Source: Acheta domesticus (lineage: Eukaryota > Arthropoda > Insecta > Orthoptera > Gryllidae). From it: a DNA stretch of 64,000 nucleotides. Position 1 is the first letter of the stretch. Each line of letters begins with the position of its first letter. Made by a program: the position numbers and the translations under genes. Below, one piece after another: positions 35,701 through 46,925 of the stretch. The stretch covers positions 180,142,739 to 180,206,738 of the forward strand of contig JAHLJT010009419.1 of the NCBI GenBank assembly GCA_031308135.1, written 5' to 3'. The notes beneath the pieces were generated by a model, which had not been told where the DNA came from, ran no database searches, and saw only the letters and a program-made list of their open reading frames with translations.

Positions 35701-36989
35701 GAGATAGAACAAGCTCTTCTCTGTCAAGACTATATTTCGCTATCGATTTTGGTCGGAGCGTGTATTATTTTGTTATTGCGCGTCTTAAATATGGACAAGA
35801 CATATGTAGACATAGTATATAAGCCATGCTTTTACGAAAACTGAGATATTAACATAGCTTGAATGTTTTTCTGACTGGTTGAGCTTATCTATTTCTGCCC
35901 CAAAACACTTCAATGGAAAGTGACAGTGACCTTGTAATTCGGAGGAGGAATGTTCGTGGAGAGTTTCTTTTTTACTCCAAGCGCTGATTAGACTGATGCA
36001 TGTGTTTTAGAATGTGTTGCTGTGTTAAGGGTGAATCTTGGCAGCTTATCTAAGTGAATTTTTTCATTTACAAGGAAAGAAAAATCCCTTCAACCTCTAA
36101 TTTGTATTTTCTCTTCGGTAAAAAGCAGCATGCAGTCACAAAATGAATTTAATTATTTTACTAATAGAGTGTTGCTGTTTTTTGCCCCACAGTTTAAGGT
36201 TCATCATTTTTATTATATCCTTTTTATTATTCAATTATTTATACGAATTTGCATTCTCTTTTTTTAAAACAGACACACTATGAGACCTTTCTCAGTCACT
36301 TTTACATAATATGCAAAGATTCGCTAAAATCGCCGACGTAAATAGACCATAAAATAAATTACACCACATAAATCAAATACTTATAAAGTCGGAATTCTTC
36401 AATCAGATGTTTTTCATATTTTACCTATTTACAAAAGTTAATATACTGTATTATAGAATAATAGGATCAGTTTGAGACATTATCATTTGCATGCAATTAG
36501 TAAGTATTATTCAACAGCTTTTATGCTATTAGCGAAAACGTCTTTCACGTGTTCTTGAGATTCAGTAAATGAATGAAATTTTTGGGCCATATTTTGGCCC
36601 TGAGGGGCAAGGAAAGTGGAAATGGCAGTTAGGAGATATAACTCAATGAATTAATTTTTCTGTCGAATTGGAAAGTGATCCACTTAAATATGGAACACTT
36701 TTTATGAGTTTCTTTTCATTTCCTGTCGATGAATGTTAGAAGTTTGCCTAAAACAGGCCAAATCCTAGTTTCGTTATGTCTTGGGATTTTTATTAGGAAT
36801 TTAATATTGTATAAGATAACTTTTGGTCTGTTGAAAACAATCATCATTTTTAGATTTCTCGCAGTGCATAAGGAATGACAAACGTTTAGTGATCAAATTA
36901 AATTAAATCTTTTCTACGAATCACACACATATTTCAGTTTTCAAAGTTCAAATAATTTGCTTCTACTTTTGTACGCTACCAAAATTAAT
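35701..36989. other. AT-rich non-coding stretch
   Basis: No feature recognised. Confidence 0.5.
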
Positions 36990-37019
36990 TAACATTTCAC
37001 ACTCTGCTCCCGTACAATC

Positions 37020-37520
37020 ATTTGGGGTGACTTTAGATCACGAAGGGTAGCTTTGCACCACTCACCACTTTAAAAAATGGCTGTTATATTAAATGTTAGT
37101 GTGTGTATTTTCAGTTGCTTTAACCATTAGTCGATTTTAGGGAGTTGAACACACCAAACGCCAACACTAGTGTGCTTTACTTCGAATTATTACGGCTTGA
37201 GCTGACAAGAAAAATAGTTCAATTTTGGACCTCTTTTTTATGTTCTTACATAGTATAAAGACACCCTACCCCTAATCCTTTCAAATTTGTCTACATTCTC
37301 TTACGAAAGACTGAAGCAGACAATGTTACCCCACCCTGGGGGATGACATTGTACCACACAAACTTCCACTCCTATCAAATAAAAAAGTATTAAATAAATG
37401 GCTTGTATGTAAAAGCATATCTCTGGAGTTACCTAACATTTGTCAATGATTATAAAAAAACTAAAAACAATTTTGTTTTATAAATACAAAAACACCGTTT
37501 CGTGGTACAAAGTCACCCTA
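37020..37520. repeat. Region with four GGGTGAC(T/A)TTGTACCAC-like motifs
   Basis: Related motifs occur at about 37024 (GGGGTGACTTTAGATCAC), 37046 (GGGTAGCTTTGCACCAC) and 37340 (GGGGATGACATTGTACCAC). The fourth is inverted at 37502-37518 (complement GGGTGACTTTGTACCAC). They may be remnants of an old DNA transposon's terminal repeats. No open frame or duplication confirms this. A following 90-codon frame (37573-37845) is unrecognised. Confidence 0.35.
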
Positions 37521-38174
37521 AACGACGGTACCTTGCGATAAAATATGAAAATATAATAATATTTAAATATGCGTGCATTGCGTTTTCTTAAATACAGTCC
37601 AAAAATATTCGCACAAATTGCGGTTTTCTTCTCAAGAAAATAAGTCGACCTCTGATAAACGACTCTTTAGTTTAACTTCCCACAAACAATACAAATTGTA
37701 TATGGGAAGTATGTCGATTCGTACGTATTTATGTAATACAGCCTTCAACAATAGACCTGCTACAGTAAGTGAAGAACTCAACAATGATATTCAAAGTCAT
37801 CAAAATGAGACTCGGCTGTATCCATCTAAAACTCCTTACCAGTGAAATAAAGTCGCTCGTAAGGACAGCAACTTGAATGATTTGCCACGCAACGCCAACC
37901 CGATTTCAGAAACAAACCAATATTTCCCCTAAAGAAACAATCTCCACCAAACATGTAATTCCATCCAATTGCATTCGAAGCTTGAGCAACTGAGCCTTTC
38001 TTTTCCTTTCCACCGAATCCTTACGCTTCATCAGTTTGTGTAATGATACGCAGTGGCATGGGCAGGCCCGCCGATCATCCAGGGCCCGCAAGTGAATGGG
38101 CCCGATGATAGGACTGAAGGGAAAAAATTAGTAATAAATTGAAAACAAAATTAAAATTCGAGAAAATCATAAAC

Positions 38175-38395
38175 TTGTCTTGTTATTTAAGTTTGCATCG
38201 ACTACTAGGTCATTAGCGACCACTATTGGATGTAACGTTATGGTATGAGAATAGAACGATATAGTGATGACAGGGGGTGAAAGGACGAACACATACAACC
38301 ATGCTCGAGGCGGGACTCGAATCCGCAAACCCACGATCTAAAATCACTATGTCACCTCTGCCTTAGCGATCTCGGCCACGGGCCGGCAACGTAAT
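38175..38395 (-). mobile_element. SINE with SINE-B-like head and LINE-like tail
   Basis: On the minus strand the head reads GTGGCCGAGATCGCTAAGGC (near 38385), with a B box GGATTCGAGTCCCGCCTCGA at about 38305-38324. It is followed by GCATGGTTG, as in the 19-kb SINE-B copy. The 3' end differs from SINE-B: it ends with TCGCTAATGACC (38209-38220, complement) and GATGC...AAATAA. This resembles the last 50 bp of the LINE at 31857-32643. Such a shared tail suggests the LINE reverse transcriptase copied this SINE. Confidence 0.65.
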
Positions 38396-38572
38396 TTCGA
38401 AAGTTTAAAGTAATTTCGTAAATATAAAACAGTAGTTTTATATTTCATAAAATGTTCAACTAATTTTTTTACCTTAAATAGTCATTACTTGTAAGGTAGG
38501 CTTCCACACGTTTATTTTTTCAGGGGGGGGGACAACGTTTTGGCATTGCCACGGGTCCAAAATGGTCTAGTG

Positions 38573-38784
38573 CAGTGTTCTCGAGGTCGATGCCACGAGC
38601 GGGAGACCGTGCCACGACGAAATCACCCCTCCACGCAGTTCATCACCCCGCCATCAGACACAACGCCATCCCAATTGTAAAACGGCGAGGTTACTAATAG
38701 TTCCGTTTCCCGACGCAGAGAAGCTCGTGGCATGCTACGACGCCACGACGCGAGCCACTGCCACCAATACCTTGACATCACTTG
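38573..38784 (-). mobile_element. hAT-type MITE, copy 2
   Basis: This is the reverse-oriented relative of 16340-16578. Shared internal blocks include GTAGCATG(C/T)CACGAGCTTC and GAACTGCGTGGAGGGG. The ends are CAGTGTTCTCGA and the complement of CAAGTGATGTCA. Flanking 8-mers GTCTAGTG (38565-38572) and GTCTAGTT (38785-38792) match at seven of eight bases, which fits a hAT target duplication. It has no coding capacity. Confidence 0.82.
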
Positions 38785-38970
38785 GTCTAGTTCCTGCTTC
38801 GACGAGACGCAATATCGGGTGCGGCTGGCAATGATGGTGGCGGCCGCTTCGGCAGGTGTGGGTACCACGCGCTGGCGCCGGCGCGCGCCGCCTGCTCTTT
38901 CACTTCCCGGCCGTCACCGCGCGGCGCGCTGCTGAGCTTGCGTCGTGGCGCAAGCCGCTGAGCGCTCTGC
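38785..38970. other. CpG-rich segment
   Basis: GC-rich DNA with GCGCCGGCGCGCGCCG near 38874. Its end, CAAGCCGCTGAGCGCTCTGC (38951-38970), recurs with one change at 41102-41121, so part of it is repetitive. Confidence 0.4.
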
Positions 38971-39408
38971 CCGGCCGGGCCGCATGATTTGAATTTACAC
39001 TAGACTTGTGAATGAAGCTTGTTTAGAGTTTGCCTCACTTCGGTAACAAAATAGCAGATTCTCTCACTCAAAATATTAATTTTGAGGAAAAAAATATCTG
39101 TAGTATTACAATCATTGAAATAACTACGTTATAATCAGACAGTTCATATGTAACCTTTGCCTAATCTACATTTATGTTTACAAAGGGGGCAATATGCAGC
39201 TCCAAACTCATTTATAACTCAATAAACCTTGACAAATAACACAAATTTCTCACAAGTGCAGCGTCTCAAGGGGTCGGAATTTTGTTTCGAGACGAGTTAT
39301 CAGCTGACTCGTGACTTTCCGGCGCCGCCATCATTGACCAAGCGGAGAACTCTAAAGAAGCTTCATTCACAAATCTAGTGCAAATTCAAATCCCGCGGCC
39401 GGGCCCCG
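38971..39408. mobile_element. Element with ~60-bp terminal inverted repeats
   Basis: The sequence from about 38971 (GGCCGGGCCGC, then GATTTGAATTTACACTAGAC, then TTGTGAATGAAGCTT, then TTTAGAGTT) is repeated in inverse order at 39348-39408. A few differences separate the arms. The 300-bp interior is AT-rich with no open frame. This is the layout of a MITE. The GC-rich outer ends make exact boundaries and any target duplication uncertain. Confidence 0.6.
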
Positions 39409-39632
39409 CGAGGGCCTTGCGACTCTCCACCAAACCCGCAGACAAAGCTGGAGGGCGCTACGACAGGCGGCGCACACGCGTGAAGGGCAGCCACGAGTGA
39501 ATCGGATTCCGGAACGAGTCAGTGCGTGTACGCTACGCAATCAGATTATACGCAGCTGTTCTTTGGTCTTCCACACTGACAGAACTGGAAAAATAAGAAT
39601 TTTGGAATTGTGATCGTTGTTATAATTTTTGT

Positions 39633-39633
39633 A

Positions 39634-39678
<45 letters not shown>

Positions 39679-39712
39679 TTATTATTATTATTATTTTTAT
39701 TATTATTATTTT
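39633..39712 (+). repeat. (ATT)n microsatellite
   Basis: About 26 ATT units with a few interruptions. Confidence 0.95.
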
Positions 39713-40500
39713 AACACATCTTGTACGAAGCCTTTTGGTAATTGTTTACTCCTTAATTCATGAAGTATTAACGTGTGATTCGTTATTTAAAAACTACCGA
39801 AAACTTCAAAAGCGAATCTGTCGAAAGTTCATTTCTCGACATTTGCCAGTGATTGATTTCGAACATAGTACACTAGATTGCGAACCGAAAGGCTTTTGCA
39901 GAATTATTTGCTTATTGAGAACAATAAAAATATTAATATGAGCATTTCCGCTTGCGCATGCGAGAAACTCTTCTTGGCACATTGTATATTTGAATGATTT
40001 TGTAAAGGCATAGGTTTCATTAGTAAATAGCACTGGATTTGTTAACATGCAGTAATTCACGATTGAAGTTTACGAAAACACAAACTGATTTTCCGAACTT
40101 CGAGTAAGTCACAAAGTTATTTTAAAGCATTTCTTGTAAAACATAGTATACTCCAGCATTCAAAGTGTCTCTGTGTGACAGGAGATCCTCAATTGCCTTT
40201 ACAATTTCACCACGAATCCAAATCAACATTCATAACTTCCGTACCTAACCTCAAAATGGCCCGTTGCAATGGACTGAAACGTCGAGCTCGGCAGTGCAGG
40301 TTAGGGCGCCCCGAGTGCAGCCTGGTTCCGGGTCATTGTGCGAATAGAACATGGGCTTATCTGCACTGGTGAGCCCTAGCTGCCGAATGGAACACGAAAG
40401 CTGCCCTGAGTGCGCACTGGGTGCGCACCAGTGCGGCGAATGGAAAACGCTATTAGTTGACTAACGGTACTTACAAGTACCACATTCTTTTACACCTATG
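39713..40500. other. Non-coding stretch
   Basis: No supported gene. A self-complementary CAGTGCG/CGCACTG cluster lies at 40410-40436. Confidence 0.4.
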
Positions 40501-40820
40501 CAGGGAGTCCGGGGAGGAAACGCCGAAACTTCGAAAATAAGCTCTTAAGACAATTATAAGCATATTTTGTCTAATAAAATATTCCGAATGGTTGAGCCGC
40601 AATAAGCACTCAAAAGTTGGTTTGAAAAAATGATTTCTAGGCAAAAATTTGCATTATAAAAGCATAGATACACTCCAAAAACATGTAAATTGTTTATTAT
40701 TTACAAAATAAATTAATATATTTGTTCAGAAAGAAAAATTAAGCGAGAAATAAAAAAAGCACCCAATTTACACAAATCGAATCTTTTTTTTTTTATTTCT
40801 CGCTTAATTTTTCTGTTACA
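40501..40820. mobile_element. Palindromic MITE, copy 2 (right half missing)
   Basis: The sequence starts CAGGGAGTCCGGGGAGGAAA and follows the left half of the 18.4-kb and 61.2-kb copies. The markers are AAAATAAGCTCTTAAGACAA and AGCACTCAAAAGTTGGTTTG. It passes the central AT-rich turn (TTTATTTCTCGCTTAATTTTTCTGT, position 40793-40817) and then stops. The remaining 240 bp of the right arm are absent. A TG in place of TA precedes the left end. Confidence 0.75.
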
Positions 40821-41095
40821 CTGTATATCCGCACATAAAAATTGACTAATTTGTGCGAAATACCAAGTGTCTTCTAAACGTTCAATTATTCATCATATGT
40901 ACATATTCGCCGAAGAAAGCGCGAACTTCGAAGCTATCGTTTAAAACATGCTTGCGTCTCGCGAACCTACACAACAGCCACGCACTGTGAAGTATCGTTG
41001 GCAGCAGTTCGTATTTCCGTTCCTGTAAGAAAGGTGCTACAGGAGAGCGCGCCACTGTAATGGTCCCCACCACGTTATGTGGGAGTTAAAAGGCC

Positions 41096-41230
41096 CTGGC
41101 CCAAGCCGCTGAACGCTCTGCGGGCCGCGCCGCCCCCCCCCCCCCGCGCCACGTTCAGCGTTCCCGCTTCGCCGAACGAGCACTTCGCCGAACGAGCACT
41201 TCGCAGAACGAACGGGCCGAGTCATGGGAC
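41096..41230. repeat. GC-rich repeat segment with CTTCGCCGAACGAGCA units
   Basis: CAAGCCGCTGAACGCTCTGC at 41102-41121 matches 38951-38970. It is followed by a poly-C run and three imperfect 18-bp units of CTTCGC(C/A)GAACGA(G/A)CA at 41165-41215. No gene is supported. Confidence 0.5.
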
Positions 41231-41850
41231 AGCCCGGAGGTTTGGGGCAATCATTCGAGGTTGCGCTCCCCAGAAATGAAAAGAAAGAAAAAGTCGGTTG
41301 GGATGGAAACACAAACCCCGGATTTATGGCGTAAATTCCCTTTCCGGGACACGGATCTTTGTATAAATACGTTGCAAGGTTTGTCTTGGTTATTAGCAAA
41401 CATTATTTTAGATAAATTTGTTATTTGAACTTTCATAACCTGGTGCATTTTTTTCACTATCTTAGAATTTATGATTAACGGCTATCTCGATATTAATTGC
41501 CGCTTGGTTTGTTTCGAAATGTAGCAGTAACTCCAAGACCAAATTTCACTAGTCTGCCGCATATGTGAACATCAGTAGCGAGGTTTTGCTGATACCAACC
41601 TCATTTGACCTCCTGAGATTGTGTCTCCTGACTCGAAAATCACCTTACGTTCTAATATACTCTAAAATTTTCCTTATTTCTACGCTAAAATTCTAAAAAC
41701 AAATCTCATTTTTACTTTATCGCATCCTAATTACGTTGTTTAGAGAAACTTATCTAATGTTGCGACGAAAAACTGAGATATTTTGATAGAAAACATCGTA
41801 ATGTACGTCCTTAAAACCGAAGTGGATAATTCGTGTTCCTATGTGTAGTA
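41231..41850. other. AT-rich non-coding stretch
   Basis: No feature recognised. Confidence 0.45.
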
Positions 41851-41879
41851 AATTACTTCCTCTAACACGCTGTGTAGTT

Positions 41880-42440
41880 CGCATCCACAATTCGTGGATC
41901 TTTAATATCGAAATATTGGATAACGTCAAAATGCCTGTCCGTCCGTTTGTCCGTCCGTCCGTCCGTCCCCCTCACAGTCCCTTTGTTCATTTTTGAACAC
42001 TAGCAGCTACATCACTGGCAGGATGTTCTCCAAAAAAACAACATATATTTCCCAATTTGTCTGACCGATGACGTGGCTCCTTGAATTTAAAATATACATT
42101 TTAGTGTTTGGAGGTACCTTTAAATAAATCTTAACATTTTCAAATTTTCTCAAAAAGAGTCAAAATTTTATTCTTTAATTTTTCTCAAAACCTGCTCCAA
42201 ATTTTATTCTTTAATTTGTTCTAAGATACAGCACAGTACGCTTATAAAAATGTAACGGTGCAGGTCTAATATTCGTTGAATGCTTTAGTCGCAGTTTTCG
42301 AAATTGTGAAGGTGACAAGTTTTTGGCGTTTCCTTTCAATTAGAATATTAAAGTCAGAGATTTTTCGTATTAATTTTTCGCCTATTCTTCAAAATCAGAT
42401 CTTTGAGGTCATGTATTTTTTTAATATGATTAGTTTTTGC
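41880..42440 (+). repeat. Dispersed repeat family C, copy 3
   Basis: A GTCCGTCCGTTTGTCCGTCC run (41938) is followed by GCAGCTACATCACTGGCAGG. CTCCTTGAATTTAAAAT and TTTGGAGGTACCTTT come next, and the copy ends near GAGGTCATGTATTTTT (42400). The order matches the copies at 4255 and 20435. An A/T-rich unit is duplicated internally (AAATTTTATTCTTTAATTT at 42162 and again at 42200). Confidence 0.5.
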
Positions 42441-43870
42441 TTTACTTTGCATGAAATAAAGGCACTTTAGCAAGCGTCTCTCAAGAATACCTACATTTCT
42501 TACAACTTTTTGATTATGTAAATATAAGCACAGTCAAGAACTCGACATACACGTTATTTTGAAGTAACATTTAATTTTTCAAATATTACACAAATATATA
42601 TTCAAATAATATAATATAGTGTGCCAGGAACGTCTCTCTGTAGCGCCTTGCTGGTGAGAGTGCTAGCAACAAAAATTATATTGGTAGCACGAACTGCACC
42701 TTGTAAAAAGTAAATTGCGTACTCACCTCAATCATAACAGATGCTGGAAGTATTTCCCCTTCACTTGCTTTCCAGTAATTAGTTTGCTACCAACATAAAT
42801 ACAATTAATACGAGGCCTTGACTCAGTGTGGAGAGACTTCACTGGCGTCCTACATTGCGTAACCGTAAAATGCAAGAAAGAAAGTGCTATTACTGCACCA
42901 CTAGTTGCACTAATTGCCATTACTCGACTTGCATACATCCACTTTTTTGGTATTAACAGACTTTTGCCCATCCTTGTTCGACTTCAAAGGCAAATTGACT
43001 TAAACAATGGAAATTTGTAAATTCAGTAATATATTTTAAATTGACGATTATTTGTAAGCACAAGAAGAGAGAGGAAATGATAAGTCCTCAAAAAGATGCT
43101 GATTGGAAATAACGTTTATGTTCTGAAACGTTTTTACTTGTACTGCTTGTATGCAATAAAGGATGTTTGCTAATTTTTTCCCGACCTAACAGATCACTTA
43201 TCGTATTACCTTATCTTATTCTGTTTTCACAAAAAAAATGAAGTTGATTTCAGCTGTTTTCGGTATTATGCTTTCTCTCAATAGTTTTAATCAAAAATTA
43301 TTTTAAAAATGAATTTTTCGGGCTTTGGTATTTTACTCTTTCTGAATATTGTTGTTTATTGTGACGATCATGCATGAACATGTGAAGAACAAATCTTTCA
43401 GAGAACATGACGTTTATTACAATCTAAATATTTATATCTGAAACTATCAATGCTTCATCACATTTGTCAGTTACCTTTTATTTTTAATTGAATGCAGTAT
43501 CTACCTCAGTATGCGCTGAACAGTTTGTCTGAGGGTCTGCACAGCCACATTCGACTTTAAATTCAAGACGACTTTGAACACACACGATTATAATCCGTCC
43601 TAGAAACAGCGAAGACGCTCAATGCATTTTGCTTCTTTCTCACGTCAGTGCAAACAGACTTATAGAAACCTGTAATGGTTTACTTTCTAGCTTCCTGTAA
43701 TTGGAAGTAATAAAAACGAAAGCCACTAACAAAGATGCAGTTCAAAAAAAAAGTGTAAGATAATTTCTTCATAATGTACAATACACATTTGGAAATTCAT
43801 TTATGAAAAAATTAAGCACATGAAATACAACTTTTAGAGCCTGATAAAAAAAACTAAAATAATGAATGAA
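42441..43870. other. AT-rich non-coding stretch
   Basis: No gene or repeat boundary recognised. Confidence 0.45.
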
Positions 43871-43899
43871 ATGCGCGTGCGATACTTTTGTGAACCGAG

Positions 43900-44340
43900 T
43901 GCCCTTCTAACTAAAAGCAGTTGCTCTAGAAACGGCGCGCACAGCCAGCCAATTTGCTTTCTAGCCCGGGGCCCATCTCGACGAAAGCGACGAGATTTCG
44001 GAGAACACGCCGCTTCCTCCGATGGACTGAGACACCGCTGAAACGAAGCCCCTCCGCCCCACAAGGTTAGCCTTCTTTCTCTTTCTCTGCCTGCCGCCGC
44101 GCCGCCGGTGCGGAATGCTGATCGGGGGAAATGTGGCACGAGAACCGGAGTATCCCAGAACACTGAACGTGGCTGCACGAGCCAGCCAGTCAGCCGATTG
44201 GGGAAAAACAAGTCGGGTGAGTCGCGAGTGGCAGACGCCCTCCTTCCGGGCTTACCGCCCCCTCCCCTCCCCCCCGCCTTCCCACGCTCTCCTCGCACAA
44301 CTCGATACGAAGTGGAGTCCCAATGGTGTAACAAAACGTG
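43900..44340. other. CpG-rich segment with a long unassigned open frame
   Basis: A GC-rich block is open for 173 codons on the minus strand (43834-44355), with an Arg/Gly-rich composition and no known motif. Other frames are open too, so the frame is probably a compositional effect. It could be a promoter-associated region. Nothing seen decides this. Confidence 0.3.
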
Positions 44341-44465
44341 GTGAATTGCAAACAAATGTATTCAACTCGAACAAACGATGTTTACATTCAACACACGAAA
44401 TTATGTAGTTCGTGAAATTATGTAATTCGTAACATATAGTTCTTAATCGAATCTGGCAGATTCCC

Positions 44466-44690
44466 GTTTACCTTTGAAAATATATTTTATTATATAGGAG
44501 CGAATATTTTGTCAACAAAACTTGAAAAAAAACGCTCTTTTTTCTGTATTCAAATTCGACTAGCATATGGTTTAGGATGGAGATCACAGAATTATGAAAA
44601 CGTGCACAAATTTCACTTCTCCCCATAGCTCGTCACACACAGTTTTAAACTATTTTTGACGTAAATAAATAAAATAAAAAAATAAAACTC
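44466..44690 (+). repeat. Dispersed repeat D, copy 1
   Basis: The segment starting TTTACCTTTGAAAATATATT is repeated at 50827-51049 with only scattered differences. It ends in GTTTTTGACGTAAATAAATA-type sequence and an A-rich TAAA tail. The tail suggests a retroposed sequence (SINE or LINE 3' end). No frame is preserved. Confidence 0.75.
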
Positions 44691-44784
44691 GTAAAAATAT
44701 TGTTCTACTGAAATCGAATGGTCCATTCGACTTTAGAAACAAAATCGGTGAGGTCCTGGGTTCGGACACCGACAGTGACGGACG

Positions 44785-45095
44785 ACTTAACAATTGACTG
44801 ATTTTTTCGTGTTTACGGGCGCGTCAATTGCTATAGTGATTAGTTCCATAATTATAGCGCTTGTTTTTATCACTGGAGGTGGCGTTGATCTTGCCCCGCA
44901 GGATGGTGAGATCCAGCCCCGACTTACACGTGTGCCTAAGGGTGTGTTCCTCAACCAGGTATCTCCCACCAGCGGTTCACCTCCCCAGGACAGGAAGAGG
45001 AAGGAAAGATTGCGCGATCCGTGGTCCGTCAGTCAGGGCACTGCTCCGGCATTTTTTTCATTTAATGTCTATCGGCTTTATGTATCGAGAACTTA
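44785..45095 (-). mobile_element. SINE-A copy, 5'-truncated
   Basis: The 3' portion is kept: the complement of GACTGATTTTTTCGTGTTTA (44796) through GGAGGTGGCGTTGATCTTGC (44874). GTATCTCCCACCAGCGGTTC (44959) and the AGATTGCGCGATCCGTGGTC region (45017) follow. The tRNA-like head is missing. Together with 45364-45850 it forms an inverted pair. Confidence 0.7.
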
Positions 45096-45363
45096 AATAG
45101 TTACCATCACACCCTTACGTAACCCGTTAATCAGATCAGTAATATTCTTAAAACCAACGACTAAGCGGAATAGTTCGCCATGCGTCCGCCTGGATCGTCG
45201 AGTATTTTCCCGAAGAGGAAGCCAGACGCACCGTGCTGCTCGCGCCGACTGACCCACTCGGAGACGGAAAGTTCTCGCGTCAAATATCCAGCGACGCTCC
45301 GTGGGCCACTCGACACCGCATGTGCCACACATACACTCACGCACGTTTCTCTCCGGACGATCC

Positions 45364-45850
45364 TAGGGTTCTAGTTTCAACGGTGGCGGGATTTTCGCCC
45401 GACACCAGCTAGATAGCTAGGTGGAATCCAGCCGCTGTCTGGAGACGAATTTTGGTGGCGGATACTCTGATATGTAGTTGTAAGGTGTTTCTCCGATCAA
45501 TTCCAGGCGAATACCTGAGCTGTACCCTAAAAATCCTCGCGATCTTTCCTACTTTTTCTTGTCCTAGCCTCACCCCTCACACAAACACCTTTACATTTAC
45601 ATGCACTAAACTACCGAACGTATCGAAAGACCAGTCGCGAGATTAGAAATCGCACCGGCTGGGGTGATGCCCTGCTGGTGGAAGATACCTGGTTGGGCAA
45701 CCCAGCAATCCGACGTGTATGTCAGCTACGGATCTTACCATCCAGGAGGAAGATCGCGCCAACTCCCGCGATAAAACATGTACTACACTTATGGGACTAA
45801 CGACCATAGCCGAAGACGCATCCGAAAACACTAATAAATCAATCAGTACA
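45364..45850 (+). mobile_element. SINE-A copy in inverted orientation
   Basis: It begins at the decayed B box (GGTTCTAGTTTCAACGGTGG). It continues through GGATTTTCGCCCGACACCAG, CGCGATCTTTCCTACTTTTT, AACCAGGTATCTTCC (complement) and GGATGGTAAGATCC (complement). It ends at the ACTAATAAATCAATCAGT tail (45832-45849), the complement of the (TGAT)n tail seen at 48926. It is nearly full length but decayed. Confidence 0.7.
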
Positions 45851-46019
45851 CTATATCTTCAAGATTTTCCATCAACTTACCCTATTTACCCCTATCAAAT
45901 GCTTTTTCAAGGTCTGTTAATCCTAAAAAGTTAGAAAGTTTAATTCTAAGCCGCAAAGGAAAAACAACGCCTTGATGCTGAGGACATACTTCCCATTTGC
46001 AGGAAGCCTGTCACCTCTC

Positions 46020-46240
46020 GGGGCGATGCGCGTGGTGCAAAACAATGTCCTTCAAGAGTCCACCTGCGCGCCGCGTTTCCCGTCGCGTAGACTTTCCTCG
46101 TCGTGTGGACCAGAGCCTGCTGGCCTGGGTCTGGGGCAGAGGTCTGGCCGCCACCTCCTGGGCGCGGCGCCACGCCTCTCGTGGGCCACGTGCGATCGCT
46201 TGCTTCCTCGGCCCGCCACACGTAACGGCGTAATGTAGTG
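46020..46240. other. CpG-rich segment
   Basis: GC-rich and open in two plus frames (45972-46238), with no recognised product. Confidence 0.3.
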
Positions 46241-46261
46241 GTCACTAACGATGAGCTTTTA

Positions 46262-46390
46262 AAGCTTCTTCTTCTTTCTCTTCTTCCTCTTCCACTTCCA
46301 CTTCCACTTCCTCTTCTTCCTCTTCCTCTTCTTCTTCTTCTTCTTCTTCTTCTCCTTCCTCTTCTTCTTCTTCTTCTTCTTCTTCCTCTA
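46262..46390 (+). repeat. (TTC)n / CT-rich microsatellite
   Basis: About 125 pyrimidine-rich bases of TTC, TCC and CTTCCA units. The Arg-rich frame on the other strand is a composition effect. Confidence 0.93.
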
Positions 46391-46454
46391 AAAGGATTTG
46401 AACTGGAGGCCTGATCCATCCTCAGCATAATTTATCACTCCATATTATTCTTTA

Positions 46455-46925
46455 TGATTGATTCTTACTGATGTCGGGCGCGTCGCGGCGACCTACTGTC
46501 GCCATCCGCCAATCCGGCGCCGACCTATCGTCGGCTAGCGGGGTTTTCCCCAACCACGTATCTCCATCAGAGGGGCACTCCTCCAGCCGGGACAAGCTGT
46601 AAGCCTCCGACATGTGTGGTAGTGTAGTGCATGTTGGTGTGTGTGTGTGTGTGTGTGTATAAGGGGTGAAGATAGAACAAGCAAGAGGAAGGAAAGATCG
46701 CGTGCAGTCCGTGTCCCGTTTGTTAAGGTACTGCACCGGCATTCGCCTGGAGTTTGTCGGGGAGCCACGTAAAACTACCTATCAGAGCAGGCGGCCGCTA
46801 GAATTCTCCTCCAGACAGCGTCTGAATTCGACCTAGAGGACAAGCTAGTGTCGAAAATTCTGTCATTGTCGAACGCAGGACCTCCCGGTCACAGGCAATG
46901 CCGTGAAGCACCTCTCCCGGTCCCC
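46455..46925 (-). mobile_element. SINE-A copy
   Basis: Blocks are collinear with the 49-kb copy: GGCGCCGACCTATCGTCGGC (46517), GGGGTTTTCCCCAACC, GTATCTCC and AGAGGGGCACTCCTCC. A (TG)n stretch at 46636-46658 replaces the GTGTGTGTAAG part. AAGATCGCGTGCAGTCCGTG, GGCGGCCGCTAGAATTCTCC and the tRNA-like end CCTCCCGGTCACAGGCAATG (46878) follow. Confidence 0.75.

Noticed and set aside
37573..37845. 90-codon plus-strand frame
   Set aside because: Composition is protein-like, but I recognise no domain and see no neighbouring exons.
39806..40060. Possible transposase-like fragment on the minus strand
   Set aside because: A few residues recalled mariner-type sequences, but the catalytic motifs and spacing are absent.
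43834..44355. 173-codon minus-strand frame in a GC-rich block
   Set aside because: No recognisable motif, and two plus frames are open over the same stretch. The composition explains it.
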